Of a DNA stretch of 7,290 nt, positions 1 through 5,716 are shown in pieces. Positions within the stretch are counted from its first letter, which is position 1. Each line of letters starts with the position of its first letter. The stretch comes from an uncultured Phycisphaerales bacterium. GTDB taxonomy: Bacteria; Planctomycetota; Phycisphaerae; UBA1845; CAIVHJ01. The notes under the pieces were generated by a model. The model was not told the origin of the DNA and ran no database searches. It worked only from the letters and a program-made list of their open reading frames with translations. A program made the position numbers and the translations under genes. Location of the stretch: NCBI GenBank assembly GCA_903905665.1, contig CAIVHJ010000222.1, positions 1 through 7,290 on the forward strand, given 5' to 3'.

Positions 1-823
1 CCGAAAACTCGCGCGTATCTCCCGCCTTTTTCGGAACCCACATCCTCGCGCCCTCGCCCCGACACGCTTCCGACAGCAGACGATTCTTGTCGGTACCCTT
101 CATCGCCGTCGGGTGAAACTGCATGAACTCGCAGTTGGCGAACTTCGCCCCCTGTTGATACGCACGCGAAGCTGCCGCCCCCATCGCATTGGTGGACATC
201 GTCGATTGACCGAACAACAATCCCATCCCGCCCGTCGCCAACACCACCGCATCGGCACGAAACGCATGGATCGACATGTCCCGAAGATTCATCGCCGCAA
301 TCCCGCGGCATATTCCCTCGCCGTCCAGTACCACGGAAAGAAACTCCCACTCCTCATACTTGGTGACTTTATCCAGCGATTCCATCCGCCGAACCTGTTC
401 GTCGGTCGAAAAAAGCAATTGCGCACCGGTCGTGGCGCCCGCAAAGCACGTTCGTCGGTTCTTTACTCCGCCGAACAACCGCTGGTCCATGTGACCTTCG
501 GCTGTGCGACTGAACGTGACCCCCATCCGGTCGTAAATCCGGACCAATCCCGGCGCCGTCTCGCACATGGTCTTAATCGGCGGTTGCTCCGCCAGATAAT
601 CTCCACCTTTGATCGTGTCCACGATGTGCTGCCAAACGGAATCGTTCTGACCTTTGACGTCCAGTACGGCGTTGATTCCCCCCTGCGCGCAGCACGAGTG
701 GGATCGTTTGACCGGAAACAGCGAAAACAGATCGACCGGAAATCCACCCTCGGCGATTCGCAGCGTCGCCCACAATCCCCCCAGCCCACCACCCACCACA
801 ATGATTCGAGGTTTGCTCGCCAT
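1..823 (-). CDS. sdhA: Succinate dehydrogenase flavoprotein subunit, N-terminal 274 residues (partial)
   Basis: This is the FAD-carrying catalytic subunit of respiratory complex II, which oxidises succinate to fumarate on the cytoplasmic face of the membrane. The minus strand is open from the ATG at 823 to the window edge. Visible are the dinucleotide-binding motif VVGGGLGGL (residues 9-17) and RSHSCCAQGGIN, whose His42 should carry the covalent FAD. Also visible are RRTCFAGATTG (123-133), LATGG (195-199), QFHPT with His237, and SEACRGEG with the expected active-site Arg255. The spacing and wording of these motifs match the Bacillus subtilis-type enzyme more closely than the E. coli type. The start is supported by AGGA at 833-836 on the minus strand, 9 nt upstream. 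The gene lies 120 nt downstream of sdhC and is presumably co-transcribed with it. The C-terminal half and sdhB would lie beyond position 1. Fumarate reductase is the alternative name, because the sequence alone cannot give the direction of catalysis. Confidence 0.95.
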   Translation of the reverse strand, partial: MASKPRIIVVGGGLGGLWATLRIAEGGFPVDLFSLFPVKRSHSCCAQGGINAVLDVKGQNDSVWQHIVDTIKGGDYLAEQPPIKTMCETAPGLVRIYDRMGVTFSRTAEGHMDQRLFGGVKNRRTCFAGATTGAQLLFSTDEQVRRMESLDKVTKYEEWEFLSVVLDGEGICRGIAAMNLRDMSIHAFRADAVVLATGGMGLLFGQSTMSTNAMGAAASRAYQQGAKFANCEFMQFHPTAMKGTDKNRLLSEACRGEGARMWVPKKAGDTREFS

Positions 824-832
824 AACTTCTAT

Positions 833-836
833 TCCT
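833..836 (-). promoter_or_regulatory. Ribosome binding site of sdhA
   Basis: The minus strand reads AGGA here, with 9 nt before the ATG at 823. It fixes the sdhA start and lies downstream of the repeat array, which itself contains several further AGGAG and GGGAG words. Confidence 0.55.
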
Positions 837-881
837 GCCTCAAATGAATAATTCCAGGAGCCTCATCACCGAAATATGCAA

Positions 882-969
882 CAACTCCCGAACTCCTAAA
901 CTCTCAAACTCCCGAACTTTTAAACTCCTGAACTCCCGAACTCCTAAACTCCTGAACTCTTAAACTCTT
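882..969. repeat. Array of eleven 8-bp tandem repeats between sdhC and sdhA
   Basis: Eleven consecutive octamers fit the plus-strand consensus RAACTCYY (minus strand RRGAGTTY). In order they are caactccc, gaactcct, aaactctc, aaactccc, gaactttt, aaactcct, gaactccc, gaactcct, aaactcct, gaactctt and aaactctt. A 21-bp stretch starting at 883 recurs 48 bp later at 931, so part of the array was probably duplicated as a six-unit block. The array runs from the last codons of sdhC into the spacer. On the sdh mRNA it gives four AGGAG and three GGGAG words spaced by multiples of 8 nt. Because 8 is not a multiple of 3, gain or loss of one unit changes the reading frame of the SdhC tail. In the present frame stops recur every 24 bp (944-946, 920-922, 896-898). 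Confidence 0.93.
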
Positions 970-1729
970 TTTCCACCATCGGCGGAGCGCCGTCATGCAT
1001 CAGGTCCGGCTTTTGCTTGTGCAGATCGTAACTGGCAAAACCCGCCACCGCTCCCAAACCCAGCCCGCCGAGGGTCAGACCAATCAACAAACATGCGATA
1101 CCCGACCACTTTTGAGACCGGGGACCGATCGTGATTCCCCAGACGATCAATGACGTCCACAGACCGTTTGCAAAATGATACACCACGCTGACCACGCCGA
1201 TGGTGTACAGGATCAAAACCCACGCACTCGCCTGCATCGCCGCCGCAGCACTTTCGGCCGGATGATTCTTGTCAAAGAAAGCCCCGCCCAGAGGCGCCCC
1301 CAGCCAGTGCATGTGCCACAGGTGATAAATCACAAACACGATGGCGATAATCGCGGTGGTCCTCTGCCACGTGTAGCGGCGATTGGACAGATACCCGTAT
1401 CGATTGTCATTGGGTTGGCTGGTGGCCCAGATCAAGACGCCCAAAACGAGATGGAAAAACAGCGGAATGAGTATCAGACCGAGCTCCACAGGCACCAGCA
1501 GCGGACCCAGCGATTCGTGAAGTAGATGAATGTTCCAGTCGAACGTGAACCGTCCGCTCTCAACGCCCAGAATGCTCCGCCAGATCGACGCGTTGGCTGA
1601 CAGATGAAAAAGCAGAAACACTCCCAGCGGAAGAATCCCGCTTAGCGAATGTAACCGCCGAAGCAAAAAATGATGCCGCCGGACCCAACTGTCTCTCTTG
1701 AGTAAAACCGAACTGGATACGCTCGTCAT
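944..1729 (-). CDS. sdhC: Succinate dehydrogenase cytochrome b558 membrane anchor subunit
   Basis: This is the di-heme membrane anchor of complex II that passes electrons from SdhB to menaquinone. With ATG at 1729 it has 261 residues and five hydrophobic segments (about 31-50, 80-103, 124-145, 168-192, 207-232). Four histidines sit where the Bacillus subtilis SdhC heme ligands are expected: His42 (FHLSAN), His93 (FFHLVLG), His136 (YHLWHMHW) and His185 (YHFANGLW). The WGITIGPRSQ signature follows the fourth helix. An alternative ATG at 1750 adds seven residues, but its GAGG lies only 2 nt from the start codon, so I prefer 1729, which has a GCGGGGA 8 nt upstream. The reading frame stays open far upstream only because it runs antisense through uvrA. 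The final residues (KEFKSSGV) are encoded by the 8-bp repeat array. sdhA follows after 120 nt. Confidence 0.93.
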   Translation of the reverse strand: MTSVSSSVLLKRDSWVRRHHFLLRRLHSLSGILPLGVFLLFHLSANASIWRSILGVESGRFTFDWNIHLLHESLGPLLVPVELGLILIPLFFHLVLGVLIWATSQPNDNRYGYLSNRRYTWQRTTAIIAIVFVIYHLWHMHWLGAPLGGAFFDKNHPAESAAAAMQASAWVLILYTIGVVSVVYHFANGLWTSLIVWGITIGPRSQKWSGIACLLIGLTLGGLGLGAVAGFASYDLHKQKPDLMHDGAPPMVEKEFKSSGV

Positions 1730-1778
1730 GAATCGATTCCCCGCAAACATTTCCTCTTGAGGCAACCAAATCCGACAT

Positions 1779-1808
1779 TTTATATCTAACGGCTGCGTTC
1801 GCAAGCAA
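1779..1808 (-). promoter_or_regulatory. Predicted sdhC(AB) promoter
   Basis: On the minus strand TTGCTT (1808-1803) and TATAAA (1784-1779) are separated by 18 nt. Transcription would begin near 1772, giving a leader of roughly 22 or 43 nt depending on which sdhC start is used. The -10 is good and the -35 is weak. The placement between divergent genes is what would be expected. Confidence 0.4.
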
Positions 1809-1858
1809 CAATGCAATAAGATTCTACCGACGTACAAGACCCCAACTCTCCTTATCCC

Positions 1859-1887
1859 TTGAGTATCCGCGATAAACTCGTTACAAT
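1859..1887 (+). promoter_or_regulatory. Predicted uvrA promoter (TTGAGT-17-TACAAT)
   Basis: TTGAGT at 1859-1864 and TACAAT at 1882-1887 are separated by exactly 17 nt, a near-consensus housekeeping sigma promoter. Transcription would start near 1894, about 64 nt before the TTG start codon. The TTG at 1859, in frame with uvrA, is thus part of the -35 box and not a start codon. No LexA-type box (CTGT-N8-ACAG or GAAC-N4-GTTC) was recognised next to it. Confidence 0.6.
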
Positions 1888-1904
1888 AGCAACTTTCGAC
1901 TTCA

Positions 1905-1931
1905 GCCCCCGAGATGGTTTGGGGCACCATC
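1905..1931 (+). promoter_or_regulatory. uvrA leader with two overlapping, mutually exclusive stems
   Basis: GCCCC (1905-1909) can pair with GGGGC (1921-1925). GATGGT (1913-1918) can pair with ACCATC (1926-1931). The two stems interleave, and with no nucleotide between 1925 and 1926 a standard pseudoknot seems sterically unlikely, so they probably exclude each other. GCCCC could also pair, with one G-U pair, to the ribosome binding site GGGGT at 1948-1952. A regulatory role is inference; the stems are short. Confidence 0.3.
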
Positions 1932-1943
1932 GCCGAGTTCATC

Positions 1944-1951
1944 AAGAGGGG
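1944..1951 (+). promoter_or_regulatory. Ribosome binding site deciding the uvrA TTG start
   Basis: AAGAGGGG lies 6 nt upstream of the TTG at 1958-1960. It is the only good Shine-Dalgarno match upstream of the conserved N-terminus of UvrA. Confidence 0.65.
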
Positions 1952-1957
1952 TCCTTT

Positions 1958-4924
1958 TTGAAGACGAACCGCCATAAAATCCGGATTCGCGGGGCCCGCC
2001 AGCACAATCTCAAAGACATCAATCTGGACATTCCGCGTGACGCTTTGACCGTCATCACGGGACTGAGCGGTTCGGGTAAAAGCAGTTTGGCTTTTGACAC
2101 CCTCTATGCCGAAGGCCAGCGACGCTACGTCGAGTCTCTCTCCACCCACGCCCGACAATTCCTCGAACAAATGCCCAAGCCCGACGTGGACCAGATCGAG
2201 GGACTGCCGCCCACCGTCGCCATCGAACAGCGTTCCGGAAGCACCAACCCCCGCTCCACCGTCGCCACCACCACCGAAATCTATGATTACCTCCGCGCAC
2301 TCTACGCCCGCGTCGGAACGCCCATTTGTTGGAAGTGCAAACAACCCGTCTCTCGCTGTTCCGTTTCGCAAATTGTGGACACTCTGTTCACGGATTCTCG
2401 CGATCGAACCGTCCTGATCCTCGCTCCGGTATTGTCGGGACAACGAGGCAAGGGACAAGATGTCCTCGAACGCCTCCGCAAGGAAGGGTTGGTTCGCATC
2501 CGACTCAACAATCAGATTCTCCGGCTGGAAGACGTGACGGAATTGCCGAAACACAAGGGCAATTATTTGCAGGCGGTCGTGGATCGGCTCACCTTGCGAG
2601 ACGGCGTACAATCGCGATTGGCCGAAAGCATCGAACTGGCCTTGATGTTGGGTAACGGCCTCGTCATGGTCTCCGAAAACACCGCCGCGACGTCCAACGG
2701 CTCCACGTCTCAGGATTCACCACCACAGATTTCATCACCGTCGTCCAACGGAGCAAACTCAACCTCACGAATGAACGGAGAAAACGGTTCCTCATGGGTG
2801 GATCGCTTGTTCACTTCCGAACTGGTTTGCACGCGACATTTGGAAATCCGTTTCCCGGAGTTATCCCCCCGATTGTTCAGTTTCAACTCTCCGCTGGGAG
2901 CCTGTCCCGCCTGCAACGGTTTGGGGACCGTGCTGGAATTCGACGAAGAACTGCTCGTGTCCGACGACCACCGCTCGCTCACACAGGGAGCGATCGACGC
3001 CTGGCGACACGGAAACAAAAAAGTCCACACCCTCTATCATCAAATGCTCGATGAATTTTGCTCGCGGTTCGAGGTGCATCCTGACGCACCCTGGCGCAAC
3101 CTTCCGCAGGACCGCCGCCGAATCCTCATCCACGGAACCACCGCAACCGACGAGCAACGTTTCGGCGCCTCGTTTGAAGGCGTCATTCCGTTTTTGAAAC
3201 ATCGCTGGGAAAAAACCGAAAGCGAAACCGTCAAACAAAAACTCCATGCCTACATGAGCGAGTCCCCCTGCCCCGACTGTGAGGGGTCGCGGCTTCGCAC
3301 CGAAGCACGCTCGGTTCAGATCGGCGGCCAAAGCATCGACCACGTCGTCCGAATGGACCTTGTCTCCGCCCGAAAATGGTTCAATTCCCTCACCTGGTCC
3401 GGCGAATCCGCTGCAATCTCCGAACCGCTCATTCGAGCCATTCGTACGCGTCTGCAGTTTATGGAAGAAGTCGGAGTCGGTTATCTGACGCTCGCGCGCA
3501 GCAGCGTCACCCTCTCCGGCGGCGAGGCCCAACGCGATCGACTGGCGACTCAGGTCGGAAGCGGACTCGTGGGCGTGTGTTATGTACTCGACGAGCCCAC
3601 CATCGGATTACACCCCCGCGACAGCCACCGGCTCGTTCGCACGCTCCAGCATCTGCGCGATCTGGGAAACACGCTGATCGTCGTCGAGCACGATGAAGCC
3701 ACCATCAAGGCCGCCGACCACCTCGTCGATATGGGACCCGGCGCCGGTGAACACGGCGGCCGAATCATCGCTCAGGGGTCTCTCACCGACATCGTTCGAT
3801 GCGAAGAATCACTCACCGGCCAATATCTCAGCGGCCGACGCGAAATCCCGATCCCCGATCGCCCCCGAACGACCGATTCCGTCCGAACGCTTGAAATTCG
3901 CGGCGCCTGTGAAAACAATCTCAAAAATATCGACGTGCGAATCCCGCTGGGATGCTTCGTCTGCGTCACCGGGGTGTCCGGTAGCGGCAAAAGTACGCTG
4001 GTCAATCAGATTCTCGTCCGCGCGCTCAAACGAAAACTTTACAGCTCGCGCGAAAAACCCGGCCGGTTCGATCGCCTCATCGGATCCCAGTTCATCGATC
4101 AAGTCATCGAAATCGACCAGTCCCCCATCGGACGAACGCCCCGAAGCAATCCCGCCACCTACGTCGGCGTGTTCGACCTGATCCGGCAACTCTACGCCAA
4201 AACCCGCGAAGCCAAAATCCGCGGCTACCCTCCGGGGCGATTCAGTTTCAATATCAAGGGCGGTCGGTGCGAACAGTGCCAGGGGCAGGGCATCAAGCGA
4301 ATCGAAATGCATTTTCTGCCCGACATGTACGTGAACTGCGACGCCTGCAAGGGAACCCGGTACAACCGCGAAACCCTCGAAATCCGTTACCGCGGAAAAA
4401 ACATCGCCGAAGTGCTCGACCTGCGCGTGGACGAAGCCCGTCGCTTCTTCGATCCGTTCCCGAAAATCAAACAGCGCCTGCAATCCCTCACCGACGTCGG
4501 ACTCGGATATCTCACCCTCGGCCAAGCCTCGACCACGCTTTCCGGCGGCGAAGCCCAGCGCGTCAAACTCGCCGCCGAACTCGGAAAATCCGCCTCCCAG
4601 CACACCCTCTACGTCCTCGACGAACCCACCACCGGACTGCACTTCGCCGATATTCAAACCCTGTTACGGGTGCTCGACCGGCTCGTGGACCAGCATCACA
4701 CCGTCCTCGTCATCGAGCACAACCCCGACGTCATCAAAGTCGCTGACTGGGTCATCGACCTGGGCCCGGAAGGCGGGAATGCCGGTGGCCGGATCATCGC
4801 CGAAGGCCCACCGAACACCATCGCCAAATCCCCCAAATCGCACACGGGACAATATCTTCGCTCACGGCTCAAGATCAAACACAAAAACCGTCACCGTAAG
4901 AATCTCGTCCGTCAGGTCTCGTGA
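1958..4924 (+). CDS. uvrA: Excinuclease ABC subunit A (UvrA)
   Basis: This is the damage-recognition ATPase of nucleotide excision repair. A UvrA dimer loads UvrB at lesions in the cytoplasm. The protein has 988 residues, slightly longer than E. coli UvrA (940). The two ABC halves are complete. In the first half Walker A is GLSGSGKSS (35-43), the signature is LSGGEAQR (519-526) and Walker B is YVLDEP with Asp545/Glu546. In the second half Walker A is GVSGSGKST (672-680), the signature is LSGGEAQR (from 861) and Walker B has Asp888/Glu889. Zinc modules are visible at Cys291-x2-His294 with Cys316/Cys319, and at Cys771/Cys774 with Cys794/Cys797; CPDC lies at 438-441. The TTG start at 1958 is chosen for AAGAGGGG 6 nt upstream and for N-terminal alignment. 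Oddities are a Ser/Asn-rich insert (239-279), Asp527 directly after the first signature where Ile/Val is usual, and a Lys/Arg-rich C-terminal tail. It is divergent from sdhC. Confidence 0.97.
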   Translation: MKTNRHKIRIRGARQHNLKDINLDIPRDALTVITGLSGSGKSSLAFDTLYAEGQRRYVESLSTHARQFLEQMPKPDVDQIEGLPPTVAIEQRSGSTNPRSTVATTTEIYDYLRALYARVGTPICWKCKQPVSRCSVSQIVDTLFTDSRDRTVLILAPVLSGQRGKGQDVLERLRKEGLVRIRLNNQILRLEDVTELPKHKGNYLQAVVDRLTLRDGVQSRLAESIELALMLGNGLVMVSENTAATSNGSTSQDSPPQISSPSSNGANSTSRMNGENGSSWVDRLFTSELVCTRHLEIRFPELSPRLFSFNSPLGACPACNGLGTVLEFDEELLVSDDHRSLTQGAIDAWRHGNKKVHTLYHQMLDEFCSRFEVHPDAPWRNLPQDRRRILIHGTTATDEQRFGASFEGVIPFLKHRWEKTESETVKQKLHAYMSESPCPDCEGSRLRTEARSVQIGGQSIDHVVRMDLVSARKWFNSLTWSGESAAISEPLIRAIRTRLQFMEEVGVGYLTLARSSVTLSGGEAQRDRLATQVGSGLVGVCYVLDEPTIGLHPRDSHRLVRTLQHLRDLGNTLIVVEHDEATIKAADHLVDMGPGAGEHGGRIIAQGSLTDIVRCEESLTGQYLSGRREIPIPDRPRTTDSVRTLEIRGACENNLKNIDVRIPLGCFVCVTGVSGSGKSTLVNQILVRALKRKLYSSREKPGRFDRLIGSQFIDQVIEIDQSPIGRTPRSNPATYVGVFDLIRQLYAKTREAKIRGYPPGRFSFNIKGGRCEQCQGQGIKRIEMHFLPDMYVNCDACKGTRYNRETLEIRYRGKNIAEVLDLRVDEARRFFDPFPKIKQRLQSLTDVGLGYLTLGQASTTLSGGEAQRVKLAAELGKSASQHTLYVLDEPTTGLHFADIQTLLRVLDRLVDQHHTVLVIEHNPDVIKVADWVIDLGPEGGNAGGRIIAEGPPNTIAKSPKSHTGQYLRSRLKIKHKNRHRKNLVRQVS

Positions 4925-4938
4925 CCGCCGACCCGCAT

Positions 4939-4967
4939 TTGGGTTCGACGGCTTGATCGACTACAAT
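4939..4967 (+). promoter_or_regulatory. Predicted promoter of the small Cys-rich gene (TTGGGT-17-TACAAT)
   Basis: TTGGGT (4939-4944) and TACAAT (4962-4967) are 17 nt apart. The element closely resembles the uvrA promoter, including the bases TACAATAG around the -10. The start would fall near 4974. The -35 lies inside an imperfect dyad (GCCGACCC 4927-4934 with GGGT 4941-4944 and CGGC 4949-4952) just after the uvrA stop. That dyad lacks a T-run, so read-through from uvrA is also possible. Confidence 0.5.
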
Positions 4968-4995
4968 AGAGCGTCTGTTATTGGAGAGCATTTGT

Positions 4996-5343
4996 ATGAT
5001 TCAATGTGTCACGTGCGAATTCTGTAAGCAGGGTACCGACGGCGAACTGATCTTCTCCTGCGACCCCTTCAGCAACATCAAAGAACCCGAATGCATCGTC
5101 AAATGGCAGCTCCTCAAACTCAACTCCCTCCTCTATTATCAGGAGCAAATCCACGACATGTACGAACGGTTCGCCCCCATGCAGGAAAAACTCTTTCAGT
5201 ACATGGAACAGGAAATCGAGGAACAGCACGAAGCCGATAGCTGGAAAACAAGCCTCAACGACGACACCGACAACGACGACGAGGACCCCGCCCACGAGGA
5301 CGACGACGATTCCGAACCCCATCTCCCACCAACATCCTTTTGA
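4996..5343 (+). CDS. Small Cys-rich protein with acidic tail, function unknown
   Basis: I do not recognise a named family. The 115-residue product has three parts. The N-terminal part has five cysteines (Cys4, Cys7, Cys10, Cys22, Cys33; CxxCxxC then SCDPF and PEC), suggesting a small zinc-binding or redox-active knuckle. The middle part, about residues 35-83, should be helical with many Gln, Glu and Leu (KWQLLKLNSLL, PMQEKLFQYME) and could form a helical hairpin or coiled coil. Residues 88-107 form an acidic, probably disordered tail in which 13 of 20 residues are Asp or Glu. There is no signal peptide or membrane segment, so it is probably cytoplasmic. ATG 4996 is chosen because GGAGAG lies at 4983-4988; the upstream in-frame TTG at 4981 overlaps that site. 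It lies 71 nt after uvrA with its own likely promoter and terminator. A role in repair is not shown. It may be a lineage-restricted planctomycete protein. Confidence 0.82.
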   Translation: MIQCVTCEFCKQGTDGELIFSCDPFSNIKEPECIVKWQLLKLNSLLYYQEQIHDMYERFAPMQEKLFQYMEQEIEEQHEADSWKTSLNDDTDNDDEDPAHEDDDDSEPHLPPTSF

Positions 5344-5383
5344 ATCTACCCGACAACAACGACATGCCCGTCACCCTCAGAGC

Positions 5384-5409
5384 CCCCTGCGCCAGCAGGG
5401 GATTATTTT
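5384..5409 (+). terminator. Rho-independent terminator after the small Cys-rich gene
   Basis: CCCCTGC (5384-5390), loop GCCA and GCAGGGG (5395-5401) form a perfect 7-bp GC-rich stem followed by ATTATTTT. It lies 40 nt after the stop codon. An 11-bp core of the stem, CCTGCGCCAGC (5386-5396), is repeated at 5416-5426, where the hairpin is degenerate and no T-run follows. Confidence 0.75.
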
Positions 5410-5562
5410 AACTCTCCTGCGCCAGCGTGGGACCTTGCAGATTTCGAATTGACTCAAACAGAGACTCGCCGGTCAGGAAGCGTGTTCTTTCCGCTGTTCG
5501 CGATCAGAACCCTCCTCCCCATCACCCCCAAAATCCCGTTAATCCGACTTGGAATTCGGGTA
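5410..5562. other. Intergenic spacer upstream of the tRNA promoter
   Basis: The stretch between the terminator and the tRNA promoter holds the second CCTGCGCCAGC copy at 5416-5426 and nothing else I can support. An open frame from 5449 into the tRNA has no ribosome binding site and overlaps the tRNA, so it is not treated as a gene. Confidence 0.5.
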
Positions 5563-5592
5563 TTCCGAAATCACACCAGTATCAACTATAAT
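5563..5592 (+). promoter_or_regulatory. Predicted tRNA-Arg promoter
   Basis: A perfect TATAAT at 5587-5592 is preceded, 18 nt upstream, by a weak -35 TTCCGA (5563-5568). Transcription would begin near 5599, leaving a 5' leader of about 44 nt before the mature tRNA. Confidence 0.5.
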
Positions 5593-5609
5593 GGTCGCAG
5601 TCTGAGTGA

Positions 5610-5639
5610 AATCGAAAACGTCCAAACATGTTTTCGATT
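5610..5639 (+). promoter_or_regulatory. 10-bp hairpin in the tRNA-Arg 5' leader
   Basis: AATCGAAAAC (5610-5619) and GTTTTCGATT (5630-5639) are perfect inverted repeats around a 10-nt loop. The stem ends 3 nt before the tRNA begins and lies in the predicted precursor leader. It could affect RNase P processing or act as an operator. Function is inferred only from position. Confidence 0.6.
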
Positions 5640-5642
5640 CCT

Positions 5643-5716
5643 GCGCCGGTAGCTCAGCTGGACAGAGCACGGGATTTCTAATCCCGCGGTCGAGGGTTCG
5701 AGTCCCCCCCGGCGCG
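5643..5716 (+). tRNA. tRNA-Arg (anticodon UCU)
   Basis: A complete 74-nt cloverleaf can be folded. The acceptor pairs GCGCCGG (5643-5649) with CCGGCGC (5709-5715), with discriminator G5716. The D-stem is GCTC/GAGC (5652-5655, 5665-5668). The anticodon stem is CGGGA/TCCCG (5670-5674, 5682-5686) with loop TTTCTAA, giving anticodon TCT at 5677-5679, which reads AGA (and AGG by wobble). The T-loop is TTCGAGT (5697-5703). The T-stem GAGGG/CCCCC contains one A-C mismatch (A5693 with C5707). CCA is not encoded (ATCA follows), so it must be added by tRNA nucleotidyltransferase. Confidence 0.96.

Noticed and set aside
113..847. 244-codon plus-strand open frame at the left end
   Set aside because: It is antisense to sdhA, whose protein has all the expected flavoprotein motifs; the product here is Arg/His/Pro-rich with no family resemblance.
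882..969. CRISPR array
   Set aside because: Units are 8 bp, contiguous and without spacers.
1859..1957. 33-codon N-terminal extension of uvrA from TTG 1859
   Set aside because: The TTG coincides with a -35 element, has no suitable ribosome binding site, and the extra residues lie outside UvrA homology.
1751..2611. Upstream 287 codons of the 555-codon minus-strand frame that ends with sdhC
   Set aside because: This part is antisense to uvrA and lies upstream of the sdhC promoter and starts; membrane-anchor homology begins only near 1729.
2861..3532. 223-codon minus-strand frame within uvrA
   Set aside because: It is an antisense shadow of a codon-biased gene, has no upstream signals and overlaps conserved uvrA motifs.
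3809..4657. 282-codon minus-strand frame within uvrA
   Set aside because: It is an antisense shadow across the second ABC half; its Gly/Asp/Phe-rich composition is typical of reverse-strand reading.
5449..5652. 67-codon plus-strand frame before the tRNA
   Set aside because: It has a TTG start without a ribosome binding site, overlaps the tRNA and its promoter, and has no recognisable product.
5643..5716. tRNA-Arg as an integration site for a mobile element
   Set aside because: No second copy of the tRNA 3' end, no integrase and no phage-like gene are visible in the window.
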